From a virus: 28,951 nt of DNA. The position numbers and the translations under genes are program-made. The first letter of the stretch is position 1. The number at the start of each line of letters is the position of its first letter. Location: positions 1-28,951 of IMG/VR virus record IMGVR_UViG_3300010885_078176, one strand, 5' to 3'. The notes under the pieces are model-generated. The model did not search any database. It worked only from the letters and a program-made list of their open reading frames with translations, and was not told the DNA's origin. Shown here piece by piece: positions 1 to 6,826 of the stretch.

Positions 1-101
1 ATTTCTCACTTAAGAATTACCATTTAGGAAGTCCAGTTACTAAAATTACACCAATTGATGACCTTGATAAAAAAGAATTAGATTTTTTTATAAAAAAGTA
101 A
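1..101 (+). CDS. C-terminal end of an upstream gene (partial)
   Basis: An open frame runs from the window edge and ends at the TAA at 99-101. It encodes about 32 residues finishing in a lysine- and phenylalanine-rich tail (ends DFFIKK). The next gene starts only 8 nt later on the same strand, which fits a compact phage operon. Only the C-terminus is visible, so no function can be given. The reading frame is supported by being stop-free and by the close spacing to the next start. Confidence 0.55.
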   Translation, partial: FSLKNYHLGSPVTKITPIDDLDKKELDFFIKK

Positions 102-109
102 ATATAATA

Positions 110-376
110 ATGATACTTCCATTCAAAGAAACTAAATTAAGTGATAATGGATTTACCAGAACATTCAGTCAAATAACTGATTTTAGTGAATTTATGTGGC
201 ACCGAGACGAAGAAGCCAGAATAATTGAAGCAACTGAACATAGTGATTGGAAAATTCAACTTGAAAATGAACTACCAACTGACTTAAACTCTTCAGTAAA
301 AATAAAAGCTGGAGAGTGGCATCGATTAATAAAAGGTAATGGAAATTTAGAAATAAAAATAGTAAAAATATCTTAA
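110..376 (+). CDS. Small conserved phage protein, possibly cupin-like
   Basis: This 88-aa protein has no signal peptide or membrane segment. The visible pattern is W-H-R-D near residue 30, an alternating hydrophobic middle, and a C-terminal stretch with G-E-W-H-R-L-I-K-G-x-G followed by a beta-strand-like end. Two tryptophan-histidine-arginine clusters in a short beta-rich protein recall a single cupin-type barrel. Similar small proteins are, from memory, present in T4-like cyanophages without an assigned role. It is followed after 3 nt by the next gene, so the three genes at 110-1171 are probably co-transcribed. The function is unknown and the fold is only a suggestion. Confidence 0.6.
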   Translation: MILPFKETKLSDNGFTRTFSQITDFSEFMWHRDEEARIIEATEHSDWKIQLENELPTDLNSSVKIKAGEWHRLIKGNGNLEIKIVKIS

Positions 377-379
377 AGA

Positions 380-619
380 ATGAGCGTTTTAAAATTTAAT
401 CAATATCTAATATTGGAACAAGGCACAGATTCGTGTCCAGTAGCAACTAAAAAAGGATATTCTTTTTCTGACTTAAAACAGGAGTATATTAAAGGTCTAG
501 GCGCATTTTACTCTTCTGGTTCTAGACCAGGAATGTCTGCTCACCAATGGGCAATGGCTAGAGTAAACTCAGCGAGTCCAAGTAAGTCTTGGGCAAATGT
601 TAAAAAAGTAAAGGGATAA
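380..619 (+). CDS. Small phage protein with GLGAFYSSGSRPG motif
   Basis: This 79-aa protein begins with a short N-terminal tag (VLKFNQYLILE) followed by a domain containing G-L-G-A-F-Y-S-S-G-S-R-P-G and W-A-M-A-R-V. The second part matches a widespread small phage domain, remembered as similar to DUF5824, seen in many T4-like phages with no known activity. The tag looks like the capsid-targeting sequence of T4 internal proteins: an aromatic-containing helix ending in a hydrophobic-x-Glu site of the kind the prohead protease cuts. If so, this is a candidate packaged protein. The start lies 3 nt after the previous stop. The gene call is firm; the role is unknown. Confidence 0.65.
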   Translation: MSVLKFNQYLILEQGTDSCPVATKKGYSFSDLKQEYIKGLGAFYSSGSRPGMSAHQWAMARVNSASPSKSWANVKKVKG

Positions 620-622
620 TCT

Positions 623-1171
623 ATGTTACTTAACGTCAGGCAAAATGGTTTTATCATAACCTTTCCTCCAACCTATTTTTCAAATAAAGTAAAGGAAAAG
701 TACAAAAAGTACTATCAAAGCCTAATTTTACCTTATGATACGATTGAAGACTTTATGTCTTCAACTATTCAATCTATTGATTTTCCTGGATGGACTATGA
801 CTCTGGCTCAACAGACTCGTCCCTTAGGTAAAAGACAAGAGTATAAGAGTTCTATTCCAGTAATCGATAACTTTACTAGAGAGTTTACCATTACGTTTAA
901 GATGACAGACGCATACCTAAACTATTTTATCTTTTTGGAAAACAGTTTAGAATTTTTAGATTTTGACAATAAAAAACAAGTATACGATCCAATTAGATTA
1001 TCACTAATGGACAATCAAGGATATTTAGTAGCATCAATCATTTTTGTCGATCCGTTACTCAAAGGACAGGATGGATTTAAACTATCATATAGTTCAAACA
1101 CGCCTGATTTTAAAACCTTTCAGGCAAAATTCCAATACTTTAAATTTGATGTTGAATTAGACTTCAATTAA
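623..1171 (+). CDS. Tail-tube-like (T4 gp19-type) structural protein
   Basis: This 182-aa protein is beta-rich with no membrane segment. Its layout matches the T4 tail-tube fold as I know it. There is an N-terminal strand (GFIITFPPTYF), a central FTREFTITFKMTDAYLNYFIF segment, then PIRLSLMDNQGY and a C-terminal LSYS-x7-F-K-T-F-x2-K-F-x-Y-F-K block typical of tube and tube-initiator proteins. It could be the main tube protein or a baseplate-tube junction protein of the gp48/gp54 kind; the sequence alone does not separate these. Its TAA overlaps the stop of the convergent fibre gene by 4 bp, so there is no room for a conventional terminator between the two transcripts. Confidence 0.55.
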   Translation: MLLNVRQNGFIITFPPTYFSNKVKEKYKKYYQSLILPYDTIEDFMSSTIQSIDFPGWTMTLAQQTRPLGKRQEYKSSIPVIDNFTREFTITFKMTDAYLNYFIFLENSLEFLDFDNKKQVYDPIRLSLMDNQGYLVASIIFVDPLLKGQDGFKLSYSSNTPDFKTFQAKFQYFKFDVELDFN

Positions 1172-3573
1172 GAAGTTAACCTGATTTCTACTCCATCGAT
1201 ATGAGCAAGAACTCTCAAGTACGTTCCTGAGATTGCACCTACTGCGACCTCAATCTTTAAAAAATCGTTTAAGTCATTTGCCGTAACTGCAACTGACACT
1301 GCTGCACTTGCATCCTCGTCTGTACCTAATGTAATGACTGATCCGACTAGCGTAGTTGTTCCTCCAAGGTTTTGAATAGTTACCTGGCGTAGGAATCTAA
1401 CTGAAGTTAAGCCATCGTCTGAGATACCTACTATATTTAACGTTCCTGAAAAAATACTGTTCTGCTGAACATCGAATCTAGCTCCTAATTGATTTAAGTA
1501 TAAAACGTCAGTTGAAGATGCCAAAAATTCTGCTCTAGCTAAAGCTGAAACATGTTGAGCATCTCCTGGAAAATTAAAGATTCCGCTTGAACGAGCTACT
1601 TCTCCATAACGAGTAGAATGAGCGTAATATCCGCTGGCCGTTGAAATATCTCCAGTTGAAACGTTTCCTCTACCTCCGAGCACAATAGAATAATTTCCTA
1701 CCGCTGTGTTTAAACAACCTCCGGTAATGGAAGAAGAAGGACCTTCTGCACTGTTTAACTTTCCTCCGCTTATTATGCTATAATATCCAGATGCGCTATT
1801 GCAATATCCTCCACTTATCGTTGATCTTATTCCAAGTGCACAATTAAGTCTGCCTCCAGAAATAACAGTTGCATATCCACTTGCAGTGTTACAATATCCT
1901 CCGCTAACTGTTGAATTTTGACCACTTGCAGAATTTCCATATCCACCGCTAATGGTTGTTGTAATATTTAATGCACTATTATTTTTGCCTCCTCCAACTG
2001 TAGATCTAGCACAGGTTGCACAGTTATTTCTACCACCGGCAACGACTGTTCCAGTTCCATCAGTATAATTAAGATATCCTCCAGAAATAGTTGAATCTTG
2101 ACCATTTGCACAATTGTTTCTACCTCCACCAACTGTGCTGAAGAAACTAGTAGTACAATTCGAACACCCTCCAGATATAGTTGATGTGCCGCTATCTGAT
2201 TCATTAGCTTTGCCACCAGCAATTACGGAATATGTTCCACTAATAATATTTCCACAACCGCCTCCAATAGAAGAATAACAGCAGCTTACTACATTATTTC
2301 TTCCGCTTACCACTGCAGAATGGTTGCCAGAGGCAGTATTAGACCTACCGTTTCCAACGAAAGCGTAATCATTACTTGAAGTATTGTTACAGCCACCGCC
2401 GACACTTGAGTAGTATCCACTTGCACTATTACTGTAACCTCCACTGACCGTTGAATATTCGCAACTTGCAGTATTATCATAACCTCCGCTTACAGTTGAA
2501 TAGCATCCACTTGCAGTATTATTATAGCCTCCGTTTACAGTTGAATAGCCTCCGCTTGCAGTATTATTATAACCTCCACTAACGGTTGCGCCATATGCGC
2601 TAGCTGAATTGTTTAGATCTTTACGAACAGTTGTTCCAGCTAAGGTGTCTTGAATAATTACTGCATCACTCGATGCTGTAGTTACTCCTATTTCAATTCT
2701 ATTATTGAGTGTGTCATTGTTAAAGGTCCAAGTAGCACTAGGCGTAGGTAAAAAATTTAAAGTTCCTTGTGTGCCAACGGCAGTTCCGTCATCTTCTACA
2801 GAAATTTTAATATCTGCATCTGCGGTTAACGTATTTGAGAGATCATTATATGTCCATGTAATACTCGCAGAGTCTTGAATCAAATTTGAAACACGATCGT
2901 CTACTCTTTCATCTGTGAAATAAAGGTTAGCTCCTTCGCTTAGGTCTCCAGTGTTGAATGGAGTAAGAGAAACAGTAGGTGTAAGTCGACCTAGCGAATC
3001 GTTATATGCCCATGTAATAGAACTTGGGCCGCTTCCTTTAAGTCCAGTTCTAAGCAAGGCTGAGACTCTATCGTCTACTCGCTCGTCTGTGAAATAAAGA
3101 TTGGATATGCCTTCTGACAGGGCATCTGTGTTGAATGGAGTAAGCGATATTATTGGACGTAACGTGTTTGCCGCATCGTCATACTGCCAAGTAACGCTGT
3201 TTGCGCCTGTTCCAGTAAGACCAGTATTTAATAGAGAAGCAACTCTGTCGTCTGTTCTTTCATTAGTAAAGTAAAGATTTGTTCCTTCTGGTAAATCAGA
3301 TGTTGAAAATACAGATAATGAAACGTCTCCTTGTAAAGTTCCAGCAATTGAATTGTAGGTCCACGTCAAACCAGTTCCATTTAAGATAGAACTTGCGGTG
3401 AGCGCAATTGCGCTAATATTTACAAATGAAAGATTTCCTGAACCGTCTGTTGAAATTAATTGACCTGCGAGTCCATCGATTAGTGGAAACGTAAATTGAC
3501 CGAGAATTGTTAGTTTTTCGGCTTTTAATTCACCTACTATTTCAACGTCACTGTAAATTAACTTATCTGCCAT
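1168..3573 (-). CDS. Large tail fibre / adhesin with YadA-head-like repeats
   Basis: This 801-aa protein is a predicted virion fibre. Residues 1-60 form a short attachment region. Residues about 60-240 hold three full copies and partial copies of a unit containing x-T-W-x-Y-N-D followed by D-L-S-E-G-x-N-L-Y-F-T-D-E-R-V-D-D-R-V, common in phage fibres. Residues about 325-645 carry about 21 tandem 15-residue units of the type S-T-V-S-G-G-Y-x-N-T-A-S-G-x-Y, the left-handed beta-roll repeat of trimeric autotransporter heads (YadA/Hep_Hag). The last 150 residues are a non-repeated tip. The repeat block holds about 15 cysteines, unusual for a fibre. It is 13 nt downstream of another fibre gene and is likely read from the same promoter. 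A trimeric receptor-binding fibre is the best reading. Confidence 0.85.
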   Translation of the reverse strand: MADKLIYSDVEIVGELKAEKLTILGQFTFPLIDGLAGQLISTDGSGNLSFVNISAIALTASSILNGTGLTWTYNSIAGTLQGDVSLSVFSTSDLPEGTNLYFTNERTDDRVASLLNTGLTGTGANSVTWQYDDAANTLRPIISLTPFNTDALSEGISNLYFTDERVDDRVSALLRTGLKGSGPSSITWAYNDSLGRLTPTVSLTPFNTGDLSEGANLYFTDERVDDRVSNLIQDSASITWTYNDLSNTLTADADIKISVEDDGTAVGTQGTLNFLPTPSATWTFNNDTLNNRIEIGVTTASSDAVIIQDTLAGTTVRKDLNNSASAYGATVSGGYNNTASGGYSTVNGGYNNTASGCYSTVSGGYDNTASCEYSTVSGGYSNSASGYYSSVGGGCNNTSSNDYAFVGNGRSNTASGNHSAVVSGRNNVVSCCYSSIGGGCGNIISGTYSVIAGGKANESDSGTSTISGGCSNCTTSFFSTVGGGRNNCANGQDSTISGGYLNYTDGTGTVVAGGRNNCATCARSTVGGGKNNSALNITTTISGGYGNSASGQNSTVSGGYCNTASGYATVISGGRLNCALGIRSTISGGYCNSASGYYSIISGGKLNSAEGPSSSITGGCLNTAVGNYSIVLGGRGNVSTGDISTASGYYAHSTRYGEVARSSGIFNFPGDAQHVSALARAEFLASSTDVLYLNQLGARFDVQQNSIFSGTLNIVGISDDGLTSVRFLRQVTIQNLGGTTTLVGSVITLGTDEDASAAVSVAVTANDLNDFLKIEVAVGAISGTYLRVLAHIDGVEIRLTS
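1630..2600 (-). repeat. Tandem 45-bp coding repeats in the fibre gene
   Basis: About 21 degenerate 45-bp units encode 15-residue beta-roll repeats. The most conserved codons specify S-G-G and N-T-A-S-G, while the residues between them vary (Y, C, R, K). The best-preserved copies are at 2400-2600; units become more diverged toward 1650. This is coding sequence, not a CRISPR array. Confidence 0.85.
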
Positions 3574-3586
3574 TGCTTCTTATTTT

Positions 3587-5053
3587 TTATAGTTTTGCTT
3601 GGAGCACAATTGTTCCCTCAACGTTACCAGTAGTGGTGATTGAGATATTATTATCATCTAAGAAGATGAGATCAACTTCGATAGTTATGTCTGGACCAGA
3701 TGGAGAGAAATTAGTATTTTCGCGTACGCTATAAACAATATCCATTGTGCCTAGTCCATGATTTATTGTAAGAGGAGTATTTGCAATAGTCGTAAAGTTT
3801 TGAATGACTGTTTGCATACTCACTCCAGTTGAAAGATTTACAAAAAGTAATATACCTGATCCCAATAAATTAAATTGTCCGCCTGGCTGTAGAACCAGCG
3901 TGCCGTTTGCAATAACGACTTCGCCGTAATTATTCATGATTCCAGAGATCGTTAGATTTCCATAAATCCAATATTGATAATCTTGTAAAACGTTGATCGT
4001 GGTTCCAAAAGGGATATTCTTTTTGTTTCCATATGCTCCTCCAGCAATAGTAACGTCAGCGACTCCTCCACCAGCATCGGTCACTATCACTCCATCACCA
4101 ATAAAATTAACAGTAGTTACTATTGGCACAATTGGCGTACCTGCCTCACTAATTTCTATTGAACCTTGCCCAGTGCAATCAACCACAATTACCAATAATT
4201 TGACATTGTTAATTGTTTGCGAAGTAGTTATATCTAAGCTATTTAGTTGATAATTATCAACATATGCATCAATCAGTTCATTTGTACTCTGGTCGATCAA
4301 TTGAACTAAAAGATCTGTTGAATTAAGATTGTGTACAATGGTGAGAGGTAAGTTTGCTGCAAAGTTATAGATTCCTATAAACGAACAGCCTGATGTACTT
4401 CCTCCACCTGGCGAACCGCCATTGCCTATAACTAAGTCAAAAATCTGACCATTTTCATCAGTGTAATAAACAGTTTGTGAGGTTGGGGTATATGCGGTCT
4501 GATATCCTGGAGGACCTATCCAAATAATTCCTTGATTGTTTCCTGGATTTGGAGGTATCGGTGGACTCGTATTCAGTTCAGTTAATGTAATAAATCCTGA
4601 GCCGCTTTGGCCAGTTAGACTTACCCAGCCTGTTCCCTGTAAATATCCAATAAAATCTTCTCCAAATTCAGGTTTTTGATTTTGTACTCCTGTGTAAATT
4701 ATTTCACCAGGAACTCCAATTTCCGGCCAATCATTAAAATCAGTTAAACGTAGTCGTTTTGTTTCAGCGACCTTTATTAAAATTTCCTGACCGTTTATAC
4801 GGCCTAGCGAGTCAATTGTTAGAGTTGTTGTGCCACCAGTTGACAAGGTAAGAGTATCGGTGATTTCTACAAATTCAAACGTTCCCTTATATGCTTGGAA
4901 GCTATTCGTTGTCTCATCATAGCTAATGTTTCCCAAAAACTCTAAAACCCCATCTGAGAGATTCATAAAGTTTAAGTTAGTGATGTCTATGATAGACGTC
5001 AAGCTCGCATTAGTAAGTCTTCGTATAGCTTCTAAGTTAGCATAAACAGACAT
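3587..5053 (-). CDS. Tail fibre / baseplate-associated structural protein
   Basis: This 488-aa protein has no membrane segment and is rich in Gly, Thr, Ile and Asn in beta-type patterns. It contains two copies of a small domain starting with x-P-L-T-I-x-H-x-L-x-x-x-D (residues about 224-292 and 418-488). This repeat is often seen at the ends of phage fibres, where it forms a beta-sandwich. Between them is a region with strand-turn repeats (ITISGIMNNYGE-like) suggesting a beta-helix. The N-terminal 60 residues are helical and may be the docking segment. A proline/glycine linker lies at 163-173. It sits directly upstream of the 801-aa fibre gene and has its own NATAAATA site, so the two are probably made together as parts of one fibre system. 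Confidence 0.7.
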   Translation of the reverse strand: MSVYANLEAIRRLTNASLTSIIDITNLNFMNLSDGVLEFLGNISYDETTNSFQAYKGTFEFVEITDTLTLSTGGTTTLTIDSLGRINGQEILIKVAETKRLRLTDFNDWPEIGVPGEIIYTGVQNQKPEFGEDFIGYLQGTGWVSLTGQSGSGFITLTELNTSPPIPPNPGNNQGIIWIGPPGYQTAYTPTSQTVYYTDENGQIFDLVIGNGGSPGGGSTSGCSFIGIYNFAANLPLTIVHNLNSTDLLVQLIDQSTNELIDAYVDNYQLNSLDITTSQTINNVKLLVIVVDCTGQGSIEISEAGTPIVPIVTTVNFIGDGVIVTDAGGGVADVTIAGGAYGNKKNIPFGTTINVLQDYQYWIYGNLTISGIMNNYGEVVIANGTLVLQPGGQFNLLGSGILLFVNLSTGVSMQTVIQNFTTIANTPLTINHGLGTMDIVYSVRENTNFSPSGPDITIEVDLIFLDDNNISITTTGNVEGTIVLQAKL

Positions 5054-5074
5054 TTAGCGACTAATTATTTTTAT

Positions 5075-5082
5075 TATTTATT
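5075..5082 (-). promoter_or_regulatory. Late-promoter-like octamer AATAAATA
   Basis: Read on the minus strand, AATAAATA lies 21 nt before the ATG of the fibre gene starting at 5053. It matches the NATAAATA consensus described for T4-like cyanophage late promoters and has a spacing like the other copies in this window. Confidence 0.5.
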
Positions 5083-5112
5083 AATGTTTTAGAGAGCTTA
5101 GATGAATACACG

Positions 5113-6441
5113 TTATCTCTTGATTCTATCTAAGATTTTTGTTTTATCGTCAATTGTTGAATTTAGAGTAAAATTTCCATGTTTTACTAGACATTCACTT
5201 AGGTGAGCGTTTATCATTTTCTTTGGAGCGTTATCTAAATAACTAGAAAAGATCTCATTTGCTTCTCCTAAATAATCACAATTGATTATCTTTGAACTCT
5301 TTATAACATTGTTTGAAAAGATCGTGCATTCAACTAGTTTTGAATTCTTGATAGCACAATTCTCAAACAAACAGTTTTTGGAATCTGCTTCAATTTTGCA
5401 CTGATAGAATTCAATACCTTCAACTAGGATACTTTTTTTGATTTCAGCATCCTTTATCTGTAAAACCTTTCTTCTAGTATCGTAATTTATGATTCCTTCT
5501 GAAATACCTCCTCCGACAATCAGTTTAAATATTTTTTCTCTTAGGATAGTATAATTTGCCTCAATGAGCTGTCTATCTGGTTTAAGATCAATGTATATTG
5601 CAATATTTGGATATAGCGCTTTAAAGTTGAAGTAGCTTCTAGTTCCATCTATTGAGTTCCTAAATTCATTTACTATTTTTGAAATTTTTGATTTTTCCTC
5701 GGTAGTATATGAATAGTTATTCTTTAGAGTTTCATATACGTGTTCGATCACTATATTAATAGTAGAAACAGACTCTTTTTTCTTTTTAGTATAGTCTTTT
5801 CCAGAGATGTATCTTAGCGTTAAATAACTTTCACCTAAATGAGAAAAATCATTTGCAAAAAAATCTGATTCTGGAAAAGAAAATTCAGTAGGATCCATTT
5901 TTTCAATAAAACCTTCGGTTATTACAGTATTGTATATTTCCCTAGGCTGTATAAATTGCAAGTGATTCTGATAGATTATGTTACGCTCATTTTCAGTAGA
6001 AGGCCACATTTCAAAAAGATCTGCTTCATTTATTCCTAGTAAATATTTAAAACGATTAAGTTTACTAAGACCTGACTGCAATCCAAGATCACGTTCATTC
6101 ATTTTTAGGCTGGTCTGTACTGCGCAGCGATCTGTCGTAAAACCTATAGTATCAATAATATTCATGGTCTTTAGAAACATGTGCATTGCTTCTTGATATG
6201 GCATGAATCCAGTAGATAGAGTTATCTCTTTATATCCGTTTGAATAGGTTGGCGACACTTTAAATGTTTCACACGTCGGTTCAAAGCTCGGTGAAACCTC
6301 AGTAAACCACTTAATTTTCTTACCAAGCGAACGTGCAAATTTTGCAGCGACCTCTCTTTTATTGAGTGGAGTGAAAAATTCAAATACAAAGGATAGACTA
6401 GTCTGGTCGTAGATTTCTTTCTTTGACAGTACTTTAAACAT
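5113..6441 (-). CDS. Amidoligase-like protein with beta-helix-like C-terminus
   Basis: This 442-aa protein begins with a strand containing F-V-F-E-F-F-T-P (E at residue 21), then a helix, a Y-x-E-I-T-L-S-T-G-F-M-P-Y segment and a long helix followed by R-C-A-V-Q-T-S-L. This order resembles the N-terminal part of putative phage amidoligases (COOH-NH2 ligases, PF12224), where E-x-E starts the fold and a G-x-H-x-x-x segment completes the site. Here the expected histidine is a glutamine, so activity is doubtful. Residues about 345-400 show short repeats with N-C/S-x-(F/L)-x-(N/E)-C spacing, like a small right-handed beta-helix. It is transcribed with the fibre genes, so a role in tail or fibre assembly is possible. 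The assignment rests on remembered pattern only. Confidence 0.5.
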   Translation of the reverse strand: MFKVLSKKEIYDQTSLSFVFEFFTPLNKREVAAKFARSLGKKIKWFTEVSPSFEPTCETFKVSPTYSNGYKEITLSTGFMPYQEAMHMFLKTMNIIDTIGFTTDRCAVQTSLKMNERDLGLQSGLSKLNRFKYLLGINEADLFEMWPSTENERNIIYQNHLQFIQPREIYNTVITEGFIEKMDPTEFSFPESDFFANDFSHLGESYLTLRYISGKDYTKKKKESVSTINIVIEHVYETLKNNYSYTTEEKSKISKIVNEFRNSIDGTRSYFNFKALYPNIAIYIDLKPDRQLIEANYTILREKIFKLIVGGGISEGIINYDTRRKVLQIKDAEIKKSILVEGIEFYQCKIEADSKNCLFENCAIKNSKLVECTIFSNNVIKSSKIINCDYLGEANEIFSSYLDNAPKKMINAHLSECLVKHGNFTLNSTIDDKTKILDRIKR

Positions 6442-6459
6442 AGTAAAGCTGCTTTATTC

Positions 6460-6467
6460 TATTTATA
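6460..6467 (-). promoter_or_regulatory. Late promoter TATAAATA
   Basis: On the minus strand a perfect T4-type TATAAATA lies 18 nt before the ATG at 6441. It sits just beyond the terminator at 6470-6497 that would stop transcripts of the upstream lipoprotein gene, so it would give the amidoligase-like gene its own late promoter. Confidence 0.65.
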
Positions 6468-6469
6468 CG

Positions 6470-6497
6470 AAGTAAGGCCCCAGTTGGGGCCTTACTT
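6470..6497 (-). terminator. GC-rich hairpin terminator after the lipoprotein gene
   Basis: A perfect 12-bp inverted repeat (AAGTAAGGCCCC and its complement) encloses a 4-nt loop. It lies 18 bp past the stop codon of the minus-strand lipoprotein gene. The flanking T-tract is weak on the minus strand (TCGTATAAAT) and somewhat better on the plus strand, so it may work in both directions. Confidence 0.75.
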
Positions 6498-6515
6498 TAA
6501 TAGATTTAAGTTTAA

Positions 6516-6707
6516 TTATTTAACTGAATCTGTTATAGCTGAATCAATTTGTATAGCTGCACACGAGTCGATTGCACAAGAATCTAATGCAATTGAGTCA
6601 GTAATTAAAGAATCGGTACTTGTCGTAGCTTCTTCACTAGCGCTTCCAGAACATGCAGCTAATGATAATATAGCGCATATGCCGAATAACAGGATAACTT
6701 TTTTCAT
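6516..6707 (-). CDS. Small secreted lipoprotein
   Basis: This 63-aa protein has a lysine start (MKK), a hydrophobic core (VILLFGICAILSL) and the lipobox L-A-A-C, predicting cleavage before Cys19 and lipid anchoring. The mature part is about 45 residues. It begins C-S-G-S-A-S-E-E, an acidic stretch after the cysteine that recalls the surface-export signal of Bacteroidota lipoproteins. It continues with D-S dipeptides every five or six residues and two more cysteines. Small D/S/T-rich lipoproteins of this style are common in Bacteroidota genomes, which is one reason to suggest that host. A phage lipoprotein could block superinfection or alter the host surface; no function can be read directly. 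It is a single-gene unit with its own terminator. Confidence 0.75.
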   Translation of the reverse strand: MKKVILLFGICAILSLAACSGSASEEATTSTDSLITDSIALDSCAIDSCAAIQIDSAITDSVK

Positions 6708-6769
6708 TTGTTGGGTTTTTCTTTTTATTTAATTCAACAGTTCTGCCCTTTTTTATGGAGAAGTATTGG

Positions 6770-6797
6770 TTCGAAAAATATTATCCGATTGTTCGAA
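6770..6797. promoter_or_regulatory. Pair of TTCGAA palindromes in a divergent control region
   Basis: Two perfect 6-bp palindromes TTCGAA (6770-6775 and 6792-6797) are spaced 22 bp start to start, two helical turns. They lie in the 119-bp region between the divergent lipoprotein and baseplate genes, and the second ends 1 bp before the TATAAATA at 6799. The placement suggests a regulator or activator site. This is inference from spacing only. Confidence 0.3.
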
Positions 6798-6798
6798 A

Positions 6799-6806
6799 TA
6801 TAAATA
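6799..6806 (+). promoter_or_regulatory. Late promoter TATAAATA
   Basis: A perfect TATAAATA lies 20 nt before the ATG of the baseplate wedge gene at 6827. It would drive the baseplate and terminase operon 6827-11459, which has no other clear promoter inside it. Confidence 0.65.
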
Positions 6807-6826
6807 ATCTAAATAAATGACCCTAG

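Noticed and set aside
1968-2222. Minus-strand 84-aa open frame inside the fibre repeats
   Set aside because: It is an alternative frame of the repeat region; periodic DNA keeps other frames open. The fibre frame has clear domain content.
1630-2600. CRISPR-like array
   Set aside because: The 45-bp repeats are degenerate, have no separate spacers and translate into a known beta-roll repeat.
1630-2600. Diversity-generating retroelement target in the fibre
   Set aside because: Variation is spread over all repeat units, there is no template repeat and no reverse transcriptase in the window.
6484-6732. Plus-strand 82-aa open frame over the lipoprotein gene
   Set aside because: It is antisense to a gene with a canonical lipoprotein signal and starts within a terminator hairpin.
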